DNA of 64,000 bases. It comes from Chamaesiphon sp. 341R_metabat_111 (GTDB lineage Bacteria > Cyanobacteriota > Cyanobacteriia > Cyanobacteriales > Chamaesiphonaceae). The position numbers were made by a program, and so were the translations under genes. The stretch is taken from the NCBI GenBank assembly GCA_025351825.1, contig JANXVE010000005.1, forward strand, positions 47,702 through 111,701, read 5' to 3'. Positions 9,301 to 17,418 of this stretch are shown here, piece by piece. The stretch's first letter is position 1. Each line of letters opens with the position of its first letter. The notes under the pieces are model-generated. The model saw only the letters and a program-made list of their open reading frames with translations, was not told the DNA's origin and made no database searches.

Positions 9301-9867
9301 GGATTCGATTCTGTCGTTACTTAAAATCTCAAAGTTGAGATGAAATTTTTGATATAGTTCTTCTTGCCATTGAACCGCTAAACTACCAGGACAAACAATC
9401 AAACATCGTTGTAGATCGCCTCTGATTAGTAGTTCTCGAATCAGTAATCCTGCCATAATGGTTTTACCTGCACCTGGATCGTCTGCAAGCAAAAACCTCA
9501 ACGGTTGACGAGTCAGCATTTCCCCATAGACAGCGGTAATTTGGTGGGGGAGCGGATCTACTAGGGAGGTATGAACTGCCAATAATGGATCGAATAAATG
9601 GGCTAACCTAATCCGTTGGGCTTCCGATACCAGTCGTAGTAAGCCACCATCCCCATCAAAACTCCACGGTAAACCCTCGGTAACGATATTAATGGTATTT
9701 TCATCATCTCGCAGTTTCAGAGTGACGTGGGGATGACCTTGATGGTCTTTATAGGTTAATTCCACCACGTCGCTACCGTGCCATTTCACATCGATGATGG
9801 TGACGTTTTGGTTGGGTAAAATACCGCTAACGATCGCACTGCGGGTCAAATCTTCCAGTCTGGTCAT
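6337..9867 (-). CDS. SNF2/DEAD-type helicase with C-terminal DUF3883 nuclease-like domain
   Basis: 1176 residues. The N-terminal helicase core has DDPGAGKTIMAG (Walker A, Lys near 135), VICDEAHKMSA (motif II) and LMTATPHNG (motif III). The second helicase lobe has VATDAAGEGINLQRAHLMV and EQRFGRIHRIGQ. The C-terminal part, GWDIES followed by LRLIEVKGR, is the D-ExK pattern of DUF3883, a PD-(D/E)XK-like domain common in defence genes. It is the last gene of the minus-strand cargo operon, 5 bases after the DUF499 gene. It probably translocates on foreign DNA in a restriction-like system together with the DUF1156 methylase. Its stop is 3 bases from the final degenerate CRISPR repeat, so its transcript runs head-on into the array. 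Confidence 0.85.
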   Translation of the reverse strand: MTRLEDLTRSAIVSGILPNQNVTIIDVKWHGSDVVELTYKDHQGHPHVTLKLRDDENTINIVTEGLPWSFDGDGGLLRLVSEAQRIRLAHLFDPLLAVHTSLVDPLPHQITAVYGEMLTRQPLRFLLADDPGAGKTIMAGLLIRELLIRGDLQRCLIVCPGSLAVQWQEELYQKFHLNFEILSNDRIESARTGNPFDEMPLVIARLDKLSRNDDLQEKLKQTDWDLVICDEAHKMSASFFNGEIKETKRYKLGKLLSSQTRNFLLMTATPHNGKEEDFQLFLALLDGDRFEGRFRDGVHVADTSDLMRRLVKEDLLKFDGKPLFPERRSHTVAYPLSDLEAQLYRKVTEYVREEFNRAETLTSEGRKGTVGFALTILQRRLASSPEAIYQSLRRRKERLQKRLREEEILKRGHNLELEFYPSLDLEDIDDDFEDIASEEREQTESEVVDLATAARTIAELKTEIMLLEELEKLALKVRRSGTDRKWEELSSLLQNQAEMFDAGGYRRKLVIFTEQRDTLNYLVERIGNLLGNPDAVVTIHGAMGREDRKKAEAGFKQDVTVQVLVATDAAGEGINLQRAHLMVNYDLPWNPNRLEQRFGRIHRIGQTEVCHLWNLVADETREGDVYRSLLIKLEAEQKALGGQVFDVLGKAIAGKELRELLIEAIRYGEEPEVKARLDRVVADKLDRHRLQQLLEERVLARDAIDASKVLKIRADMERAQARKLQPHFIASFFLEAFGHLGGTIRQRESNRYEITHVPSSIRQRDRQCGIGTPLLPRYERICFEKEAISLSGKPIATFVCPGHPLLDATLDLILEKYRDLLKQGAILVDPNDTEETVRSLVYLDHSIQDARTTPDGRQRVVSRRMQYVEIDETGNAYSAGYAPYLDYRPLTAQEQQLIAPIVKDLGLRQDLEDRATSYAIANLVSPHLQELRQRKEELIDKTLVAVKDRLTKEINYWDCRAIELHDREVQGKVNAKLNSAKARARADDLADRMQKRLADLEQERKLSPLPPIVVGGALVIPIGLLLKLQGDTLTTPTLFARETKRVELAAMSAVMTLEKALGYEPKDVSAQKCGWDIESLITETGELRLIEVKGRIAGADTVTVTKNEVLAALNKPDRYFLALVRVSPLVPEEMGDKYECQVRYVNRPFAKEADFGVSSINYKWQDLWDRGIEMTG

Positions 9868-9872
9868 AATAA

Positions 9873-12800
9873 CTACTCTTGCTCGAAGGATTTAGTGATG
9901 AATTTGAGCGTATTGCAGTTTTCGAGGACGGTTCGCACAACATCATCGGTTGCACCACTGGGTAAATCCGCGTGAATTTCTAGAGTAATTTTGACTGTTG
10001 TATCGCTGAGTTTGGTGAGGTGTTGAATTACAGCATCAGCAATTGTTGGTACATCCCGATTGATTCTTTCGGCGGCTAGTTCGACAGTGCCATAGAATCG
10101 TTTGGGGAGGATTTTGATCTGTTCAATCGATACTTTCTCGCCCGATCGATAACCACCACTATTCTCTCGATCTTCAGTTGCCGTAAGGCTGTTTGGCAGT
10201 GGAGCGGTATATTGAGGATTTATCGTTGCATCAGATATTTCGTCAGATTGAAGTTGTACGATCGCAATCTCTGGTTTGACAATCAAACATTGAGAATCGA
10301 TCTGAATTTGAATATCGCCCTTTCCAGCTTTTAGCCCTAAATATTTCTGTTTAGTTTCATCCCATCCGGTAGCGTAGGCATAGTTTTCCTGCCATAAGAT
10401 ATTGATTACGCCAGCTTGAATAGTTTGACGCAAAACTTCACTATTTTTGAGTCGGGGTAGGTAGGTATATGTTGATAAATAATCCCACAGTTGTTTGAGA
10501 TTAATATGGTTGGTATCTTTCCATAGATAAGGATCGAGGGCGGTGAGTCGGAGGTTACTGGGCGCGTAGTTGGTAATTAGGCGTTCTTCATGGATGAGTT
10601 TACGACTGGCTCTGACGATCGGGGATTCATTTCCTTGTAGCCGCACTGCTTCCCATTCGATCGCACCTTGAGGATTTGGTTGTTCGGGTACGAGCATCCA
10701 TTGGTATGCTTCTCTGATAAGGTTATCAACTTCTTTGTGAAACCTGTCACGATTACCGATCGCTTGATTGCTTTGAGATACGTCTAGATTTAGCGTTTCT
10801 TTGTCACGGACGATCGATTCCCATGCCAAATATTCGGCGACAGACTTTTCTAATGGTGGGAGTTGCGGTAAGGCGGGCGCGAGGAAAATTAATAGGTTTT
10901 TGTAATAGCGGGGACTGGTACCGCGTTTGGTGAGGAGTTCATTAACTGTAGTTAGTGCGAGACTATCATCGGATCTATTGATATGAGATCGATCGGGATG
11001 GAGGATGACTAATTTGACACCTGTAGAATTATCATCGGGAATATCAGCACCAGATTGAGGGGCGATATGGATGCTGGCAAATTCTCCCCGTTCTTTATCC
11101 TGTTTGAGCCGTTTGATGATTTCTGCCCAAATATCTTCTTTATCTTCGAGGATCTGACTAGCCCGATCGAGTGCTTGACGAGTAACATTCTGTTGAGTGG
11201 AAATCCAGTAGCGATTACTGGTATCCGTGTAGAGGTAGGTTGCTTTTTCCCGCAGTCGCCGCAGCGCATCGCCAAATACAGCCACAGGTTCCCCTGGTTG
11301 AACGCAGCCGAGTTTGATCCGTTTATCTTCGATACCGCGATTACTCGATCGAAAGTTGGGTGCAGAGCCAAGATAGATCGTTCGAGCGACGCGGCGGGTA
11401 GCCGAATAACGTCCCAGATTGGGCTGTTCGCGATCGAGTTGGACGGGTACAGAATTGGCACCATCGACATCTTTTTCTAAAATCGGTATCCAATTATCAT
11501 CGAGGTACCGAGTCAGTTCTGACTGAGTTTGAGCGTCATCGATCGCAATACTCGCAGGCATAATTAGCAAGTTACGATCGTCCCGTTCCCATAGGGTATG
11601 AATCACCTTTGCCATCAGTCGGAGTACGCCGCGAGTCCGCTGGAATTTGTCCAAACTCGACCAGTCAGAATATAACCTGTCAAATAGTTCGGGATGGATC
11701 GGATAAGCTTGAGTTAACCGATTTTTGTAACTGACTTCCGCACATTCACTGGGAAATTCAGTCTTTTGAGCGACGTACATATCGAAATAACTGCGTACCA
11801 CCGCATCCCGCATCACGTAGTTATTACCATCAAGGGGCTGGAATAGGCGACGACGGACGATTTCAAAGCTTTCCTCCGCCGATGCAGGTCGCCAGGGCGA
11901 TTCTACCCGTCCGATCGCGTTTTTAATCCGTGCAGTGGCTTCTTGCCCCCGTTCGCCGCCAATCTCGATGTCTGAAGCGGGAATACTGACTACTAGTAAC
12001 GTGCGATCGGCATTTTTGGCAGATTCGCTCAGGGTTTGAGCAAAGGTAATGTGCGTATCGAACGAGCCGCCAGGGAGATCGTTATCGCCATGCAATTGCC
12101 GCGCATAAGCCACCCATTCATCCACCAGAATTAAACAAGGCGCATATCGATCGAATACATCCTTGAGCGTATCACCAGGGTTGGTACCAGTTTTATCTGC
12201 TTGAGCAATCATCGCATAGCCGTCTTTCCCACCCAACTGCCAAGCGATTTCGCCCCAGAGGGTATTAACTACCGTTCCATCTGTTTTAGTTGTCGGCTGT
12301 CCAGGGGAAATTTTATTACCAACCAAGACGACAGTATTCACATCCTTCGGTGTTTCCGTCACTCCCGCCGCTGCGAATACCGACTCCATCCCTGGTAACT
12401 GCGCTGCGGGAATGCCCATACACAGATGATACAGAGCCAGCATCGCGTGAGTTTTACCACCACCAAAGTTAGTTTGGAGTTCGATGACAGGATCGCCACC
12501 GCGACTGCTCAAACGGGTTAGAGCATTGGTTAATAGCTGTTGTAATCCCGCAGTCAGATAGGTACGCTGAAAGAACTCTGTTGGAAGTCGATATTCATCC
12601 GAACCTCGATCGAGAAATACTTCCCACAAATCGGCGGCAAATTCAGCCTGTTGATAACGCCCACTAGCGACATCTTGATGCGGCGTGACAATTTCCCGCC
12701 ACGGCTTCAAACCTGCCTGGGGTGTACCCACCATCGAGCTACTCGCCACCTTCTTTACTTCCCGTCGAGCGCGTTCGTCATACTGAATTCTCAACAGATC

Positions 12801-13211
12801 TTGTTTGGAAACCTCCACCGCTTGCGCTTCTGGTGCCGAAATAGCTGACAGCAGCCGCGCCATACTATCCAGGGCGCGGTAGGTATCATCCGATGAAAAA
12901 GGTTTGGTATGTGCCCAATCATTCCGAACCGTGCGAAGTTCACTCACGATCGATCTTTCCGTTCTGCCTAACGTTGTTTTAAATACTTCATTCCACTGTT
13001 CCCACATCACAATTAGCAGCGCAGATACATCATCTTGCAGTACCTCGGCGATTTGTTTCCGCGCCACATAACTATCGGGTAAGCAGCCGTTAACCACAGT
13101 CAACCAACGTTCTCCGTGAACGCTTTTCATCTCTCGTTCGACGAATGGATAAAGTCCTTCTTTGAGTAGTTGCAATGCCTTTGCGATCCGGTCTTGGTTA
13201 CTAATTGACAT
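9873..13211 (-). CDS. DUF499 ATPase with N-terminal Swt1-type HEPN domain
   Basis: 1112 residues. Residues 1 to about 120 resemble the Swt1 HEPN fold and carry R96-NDWA-H101, matching the Rx4H active motif of HEPN ribonucleases. The AAA+-like core has QTNFGGGKTHAML (Walker A) and CLILVDEWVAYARQL (Walker B). This is the DUF499 (COG1483) family, a recurrent neighbour of DUF1156 methylases in predicted restriction-like defence islands. The end is 5 bases before the helicase start, so they are co-translated. A plausible job is to control or execute immunity, with the HEPN domain as an RNase effector. The HEPN assignment rests on the motif only. Confidence 0.82.
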   Translation of the reverse strand: MSISNQDRIAKALQLLKEGLYPFVEREMKSVHGERWLTVVNGCLPDSYVARKQIAEVLQDDVSALLIVMWEQWNEVFKTTLGRTERSIVSELRTVRNDWAHTKPFSSDDTYRALDSMARLLSAISAPEAQAVEVSKQDLLRIQYDERARREVKKVASSSMVGTPQAGLKPWREIVTPHQDVASGRYQQAEFAADLWEVFLDRGSDEYRLPTEFFQRTYLTAGLQQLLTNALTRLSSRGGDPVIELQTNFGGGKTHAMLALYHLCMGIPAAQLPGMESVFAAAGVTETPKDVNTVVLVGNKISPGQPTTKTDGTVVNTLWGEIAWQLGGKDGYAMIAQADKTGTNPGDTLKDVFDRYAPCLILVDEWVAYARQLHGDNDLPGGSFDTHITFAQTLSESAKNADRTLLVVSIPASDIEIGGERGQEATARIKNAIGRVESPWRPASAEESFEIVRRRLFQPLDGNNYVMRDAVVRSYFDMYVAQKTEFPSECAEVSYKNRLTQAYPIHPELFDRLYSDWSSLDKFQRTRGVLRLMAKVIHTLWERDDRNLLIMPASIAIDDAQTQSELTRYLDDNWIPILEKDVDGANSVPVQLDREQPNLGRYSATRRVARTIYLGSAPNFRSSNRGIEDKRIKLGCVQPGEPVAVFGDALRRLREKATYLYTDTSNRYWISTQQNVTRQALDRASQILEDKEDIWAEIIKRLKQDKERGEFASIHIAPQSGADIPDDNSTGVKLVILHPDRSHINRSDDSLALTTVNELLTKRGTSPRYYKNLLIFLAPALPQLPPLEKSVAEYLAWESIVRDKETLNLDVSQSNQAIGNRDRFHKEVDNLIREAYQWMLVPEQPNPQGAIEWEAVRLQGNESPIVRASRKLIHEERLITNYAPSNLRLTALDPYLWKDTNHINLKQLWDYLSTYTYLPRLKNSEVLRQTIQAGVINILWQENYAYATGWDETKQKYLGLKAGKGDIQIQIDSQCLIVKPEIAIVQLQSDEISDATINPQYTAPLPNSLTATEDRENSGGYRSGEKVSIEQIKILPKRFYGTVELAAERINRDVPTIADAVIQHLTKLSDTTVKITLEIHADLPSGATDDVVRTVLENCNTLKFITKSFEQE

Positions 13212-13215
13212 TTTG

Positions 13216-13318
13216 AATACTAGGTAATGGGTAATAGGTAATGGGTAATAGAAGTAATGGGTAATGGGTAATGGGTAATGGGTTTTCTTCTTCCCTATTA
13301 CTCATTACCTATTACCTA
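13216..13318. repeat. Cyanobacterial heptamer repeat block (TAATGGG/TAATAGG)
   Basis: About ten tandem copies of the 7-base unit GTAATGG or its variant GTAATAG lie downstream of the four-helix-bundle gene. They are followed by inverted copies (CTATTACTCATTACC), so the block could fold on itself. Such short tandem heptamers are known in cyanobacterial genomes. A second, shorter block lies on the other side of the same gene. Confidence 0.85.
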
Positions 13319-13330
13319 AAAAGCCTTAGC

Positions 13331-13693
13331 TTACTTCGGATCTTTGAGACGCTTTATGATTGATGTTAGTATTTTGATGATTGATATTATTTCTTCTTGC
13401 ATTAATGAGAACTCATGTTCGCTTACTAGCTCGGATTTAATCATAATTTTAATCCAGTATTTTGTTTCAGAAGCCTCTTTTAGTGCGATCGAATATTTTG
13501 AGATAAAATCGTTTCTGGATTGGGCGTAGACAGCTTCAGCACAATTAGCACCAATAGATGTACCGCTTCTGAGAAACTGTTTAGCGAGTACTTTACCTGC
13601 ATCATCAAATCGTCTCTTACAAAGAATCGAGTATGCTTTAATAACTCGAATTGCAAAATCCTCAGATTTCTGCTGAATCCCAGAACTTTCCAT
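13331..13693 (-). CDS. Four-helix-bundle protein (S23 / TIGR02436-like)
   Basis: 120 residues with the family signature: IRVIKAYSILCKRR near the start, KQFLRSGTSIGANCAEA in the middle, and SKYSIALKEASETKYWI. It is predicted to be an all-helical oligomer of unknown function, related to proteins encoded in 23S rRNA intervening sequences. The gene sits between the DUF1156 and DUF499 genes and is bracketed on both sides by TAATGGG-type heptamers. It therefore looks like a small passenger inserted into the defence operon, not one of its functional parts. Confidence 0.85.
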   Translation of the reverse strand: MESSGIQQKSEDFAIRVIKAYSILCKRRFDDAGKVLAKQFLRSGTSIGANCAEAVYAQSRNDFISKYSIALKEASETKYWIKIMIKSELVSEHEFSLMQEEIISIIKILTSIIKRLKDPK

Positions 13694-13696
13694 AAT

Positions 13697-13732
13697 TCAC
13701 CCATTACCCATTACCCATTACCCATTACCTAA
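13697..13732. repeat. Heptamer repeat block (CCCATTA), inverted relative to the block at 13216
   Basis: Four tandem CCCATTA units lie between the four-helix-bundle start and the stop of the DUF1156 methylase gene. They are in the opposite orientation to most units on the far side of the small gene, which gives an inverted flanking arrangement. Confidence 0.85.
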
Positions 13733-16668
13733 TTCAGATCTAGTTCCTGTTGATTGAGATCTAGCGGTTTAACTTCCAGCGACAATCGCGAAATCTCCGA
13801 CCAAGAACTGACCAAGCTGTTATACGCGATCGCTTCCGTCGTCCAACCCTTTGCTTCACAAATACTGTAAAGTCGGTAAGCCAAATCCCGCGCGTTTTCA
13901 GCCTTATCGCCCAGTTCCATTAATAACGTCGCCGCACCGACTTCTCCCTGTTGTTCTAGCGTCCGAATCAGGTGTTGGGTAGCCTCCCACACCGGAATTC
14001 GATCGTCTTCGGCTGGAATCCACTTATCCGGCAATTCCTGGCGTGTCAGCAGCTTCACCTTGCCACCCTTCGCCGCCAGAATCCCCGCAGTCTCTAAACC
14101 TTTGATACTGGTGGATTTAGCCCTCGATAGAGTCTCCGCCTCACCATATTCCCCAAATTCATACTGGTGTTGCTCGAACCATGTCAACGCCCAACGGGTA
14201 TCACCATCAAATTCCCCTTCCTGTTCGTTCAGGAATTCATCCAGCGTTCTGTTAATCAGTTGTAAAGCCGTGCGTACACTCATGGACGACCCATCGGATT
14301 CTCGCACCGCTTTGTAACGGGAGAATACGCCCATCCCTGGGCCGATACTCGCCTGTGCCATATCTACAGGTGCCAGATTACCCTGTTGAAGATTCGCGAT
14401 CGCCAGTGGTAGTTCTTGTTGAAGTTCTTTGAGAAATTGGCGACGGGTAATCGATGTGGCATCTGCTGGACAAGGGCGACAGATCAGGGCGATCGAAGAT
14501 GCCAAGGCATTGGTACCACTAGCAACCATCCGATTGTTTAATTCTGTCCGCATAGGCAAGGTACCAGTAATAGTAAAACCCGCTCTAATCAATCCTTCTA
14601 GCATGGTTTCCCAGCCGCTAGAATCAGTCACCGCACCATCTTTGGTAATCTCGGTTTCTTGTTGTTTAAAGGCGTAGTAAACCGTCAGCGGATAACCATC
14701 ATGCGCCATTTCTCGCATCCGTTGAAAGGTTTTGTATAGTCCCGCCTCAAAAAAGTCTTTGGCTTTCTGTTTGCTGCCACCAAATCGATGCGGTGTCGCT
14801 ACTAATTCTTGAGTTTTGGGGACGACTAATGTATCGAACAGATCGGGATATACCGAACCGATCGATCGACGCAGCCAAACGTAGAAAAAATCTGACAAAT
14901 CGGCATAACCAATGTTGTCATAGTAAGGTGGATCTGTAGATACAACAATCGAGTTACCATAGAGATCTGAAGTGGTCGCATCTATTTGTTTGACATATCC
15001 TTTCGCATTGCAGGATGAGTTATCAACAACAGCAGCTACCCAATTTATAGCACCATTAAAATTACCAGTAGAGCTACCTAAGGGATTAGCTTCTGCGAAA
15101 TCCCAAGCCATTGGAATAGCTTGTTTTGTGAATAAATGCCCAATAGTCTCTCGACTAATATGCCAGGTACAAATATTATTCCAATAATCAGAACCTTTAT
15201 CGACAGCAAATGCCAAATAAGTCGCTACAGCATCAGCATAAGCAGTCGCACCCATTCCGTCATCATTGAGAGGTAAATTATCATCCACCATTCCCGCCGC
15301 CACAGCATCCGCCATGATTTTGGTTCTAGCTTCCCCTACCAAATCAGAAAAAGTAGTCAGCGCAACCAGTTGGCGAGGAGTGAATAGATCGCCGAAGTTA
15401 TTTAACCCATACAATGGAGTGAACATCGATCTACGATCTTCACTAATCGGAGTATTCGGGTACCAAGTTGGTTTCGCACTTTTGGCAATCGCTTCATGTT
15501 CTGCTGTCGGTGATAAATAAAGTCTCCCTTTATTCCCCTCAGCCACAATCGCCATTAATTGAGCATCCATCCTTCCCGCTATGCCTTCAGCCTTGATATG
15601 TTTATCATTTACTGGCTGTTCGCAAGCTAGACAAATAAAGTTAGCACCGCGCCCATTTTTCGGCGATTTTGGTGGTATACCCGTACCCCTTTTAACCTCA
15701 AACTTAATCTCTGGCGGAGTCAGACTGTTATCGATAATCGGCTCTACCCATGCTTCCTTACCCTTCTTCGTCGATAGCTCAAACGACTTCACCAACGGCA
15801 TCTGACACCCACAAGCTGGATTCGGACACTTAACAGTCCTCGCCCACAACCACGCAATCACCGTCGCCTCCCCACCCGTCGCTAACTCCACCTGCGGATA
15901 CAAATGCCCAATCCGCTTCTGCGCCTGATCCCGCATCCACAGCCCATAATACCGAACATCCGCAGCCAAACCCTGCGCCCCAAAATATTGTCCACCCAAC
16001 TGCAAACTCAGCGTAGCTGCGGCTTGCTTCTTCCCTTTACCCTTCCTCGGTGTCTCTCCATCAATAGCAGCCACCACCGGATGAACCGGAGCCAGATTTT
16101 TGAACTTAGGCGGAATCTCAATCAACGCCTTCGTAATCAACACCGCCACCGGATTGAGATCGCTCCCATGCGCCTCCAAACCCAATCGCTGCGCCTCCAA
16201 CGGTATCGAACCGCCCCCGCAGAAGGGGTCATAAATCTTTGGAGCATTTTTTTCTAAATACTTGCGGACATCTTCCGGCTTAGTCGGTGGTTCATCACCA
16301 TTATTCCATGCTAGCGATCGAGCAATTTCCTTCTGTGCTGCCTCAATTATCCGACTATCTTTAATATCATCCCAAGACACCAATCCCCGCACCGATGTCG
16401 ATGACTCATTCTCAAACTTACCAATAATATCGTGCAATCTTTGGCGTTCTTTATCCTGTAATTCCTTCGTCGGGAATTTCTCAACCCACTCACTCGGATC
16501 GTCCACCAACGACGCAAACAATACCGCCCGACAAGCTGCTAAAGGTCGTCTCGCCCACCACAGGTGTAATGTACTAGGATGCCCATGTCGAATCGATTTT
16601 TCACGAGCAGACTCAGCATTAATCGCCTCCAATGGAACCGAGACTTCAATCAGCTTCTTACGGTACAT
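13729..16668 (-). CDS. DUF1156 adenine-specific DNA methyltransferase with zinc ribbon
   Basis: 979 residues. It starts with the DUF1156 motif (RHGHPSTLHLWWARRPLAA). Next come a SAM-binding motif (YDPFCGGGSIPLEA, then GSDLNPVAV), a Cys pattern CPNPACGCQ with a distal CLAC that is probably a zinc ribbon, and the catalytic DPPYYDNIGYADLSDFF. Together these indicate N6-adenine methylation, as in COG1743. It is the first gene of the minus-strand cargo operon, so it would protect self DNA while the DUF499 and helicase proteins act on unmethylated DNA. This division of labour is inferred from similar clusters and from the DISARM-like logic of methylase plus helicase. Confidence 0.87.
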   Translation of the reverse strand: MYRKKLIEVSVPLEAINAESAREKSIRHGHPSTLHLWWARRPLAACRAVLFASLVDDPSEWVEKFPTKELQDKERQRLHDIIGKFENESSTSVRGLVSWDDIKDSRIIEAAQKEIARSLAWNNGDEPPTKPEDVRKYLEKNAPKIYDPFCGGGSIPLEAQRLGLEAHGSDLNPVAVLITKALIEIPPKFKNLAPVHPVVAAIDGETPRKGKGKKQAAATLSLQLGGQYFGAQGLAADVRYYGLWMRDQAQKRIGHLYPQVELATGGEATVIAWLWARTVKCPNPACGCQMPLVKSFELSTKKGKEAWVEPIIDNSLTPPEIKFEVKRGTGIPPKSPKNGRGANFICLACEQPVNDKHIKAEGIAGRMDAQLMAIVAEGNKGRLYLSPTAEHEAIAKSAKPTWYPNTPISEDRRSMFTPLYGLNNFGDLFTPRQLVALTTFSDLVGEARTKIMADAVAAGMVDDNLPLNDDGMGATAYADAVATYLAFAVDKGSDYWNNICTWHISRETIGHLFTKQAIPMAWDFAEANPLGSSTGNFNGAINWVAAVVDNSSCNAKGYVKQIDATTSDLYGNSIVVSTDPPYYDNIGYADLSDFFYVWLRRSIGSVYPDLFDTLVVPKTQELVATPHRFGGSKQKAKDFFEAGLYKTFQRMREMAHDGYPLTVYYAFKQQETEITKDGAVTDSSGWETMLEGLIRAGFTITGTLPMRTELNNRMVASGTNALASSIALICRPCPADATSITRRQFLKELQQELPLAIANLQQGNLAPVDMAQASIGPGMGVFSRYKAVRESDGSSMSVRTALQLINRTLDEFLNEQEGEFDGDTRWALTWFEQHQYEFGEYGEAETLSRAKSTSIKGLETAGILAAKGGKVKLLTRQELPDKWIPAEDDRIPVWEATQHLIRTLEQQGEVGAATLLMELGDKAENARDLAYRLYSICEAKGWTTEAIAYNSLVSSWSEISRLSLEVKPLDLNQQELDLN

Positions 16669-16974
16669 AACATGGTAAAAATAGCTCTACTATAGCTAGC
16701 TTACCCACGGTTACAGTTAATAACGACAGTCTAAAATAAAGATATTTGTTAATACTTGAAATCGAGATTCTACCATTGTCTGATTCAACAATGAATGCTA
16801 ATTTTACGGAACTATTAAATTATCATTGAACATATCAATTGTTGATAAGTCCGCATATTTTCTCGATCGATTAACTTTTCCGATACAGCGGCGAACGTTT
16901 GTATTAGATCTGAGGATAATCGATCGACCTCATAACTTGTATTGCGATCGACAGACATATCGATCCACCTCGAT
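16669..16974. promoter_or_regulatory. Intergenic region between DUF1156 operon and ribbon-helix-helix gene
   Basis: 306 bases without a credible gene. It must hold the promoter of the minus-strand methylase-DUF499-helicase operon. It is A/T-rich near 16670 to 16840 and rich in CGATC words further on. No operator could be identified by eye. The 17-kb neighbour encodes a small ribbon-helix-helix protein that could bind here. Confidence 0.4.
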
Positions 16975-17208
16975 CTATTTATCAGATCGAGGGTTTTTTT
17001 GCGGCACTGGAAACTCCTGTATCGGAATTTCTCCCTTCGCCTTTGCCTCCTTCAGCGATGACTCCAGCAAAAAAGCTGCCAAATTAGCTAGAGAGCGTCC
17101 TTGATTATCTGCCCATTGCTCCAATTCTTCCACCACCGAATCTGGCAAGGTGACGTTGATCCGTTTACTCACAGACTCATCAATCCCCGTATTTACTGCT
17201 TGCACCAT
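16975..17208 (-). CDS. Ribbon-helix-helix (CopG/ParD-like) DNA-binding protein
   Basis: About 77 residues. The core KRINVTLPDSVVEELEQWAD, followed by GRSLANLAAFLL, is the strand-helix-helix pattern of RHH regulators. ATG 17208 is preferred over 17223 because AGGGG lies 7 bases before it. No toxin gene adjoins, so it is more likely a transcriptional regulator of the divergent or downstream cargo genes than half of a toxin-antitoxin pair. The basic/proline-rich tail PVPQKNPRSDK is not part of the fold. Confidence 0.75.
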   Translation of the reverse strand: MVQAVNTGIDESVSKRINVTLPDSVVEELEQWADNQGRSLANLAAFLLESSLKEAKAKGEIPIQEFPVPQKNPRSDK

Positions 17209-17418
17209 AGTAATCCCCTGCATCCTTAAAGTTACTAGTTACATCTAATTATCACATTTCTGCACCTAATACGGTGTTAATTAGTGCTAATATTTTGAGT
17301 AGGACATTTTAACTGGATTTTCAGCATCACAGAGATCGATCGTTCGCGCTGGTATTGCGATCTAAATTAAACCACCAGAAGCCCTTAAACGTGTCTGTCG
17401 ATTCATCTCTCCCGCAAT

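Noticed and set aside
16975..17223. Toxin-antitoxin pair around the ribbon-helix-helix gene
   Set aside because: No toxin-like frame is adjacent on either strand. Overlapping frames are shadows.
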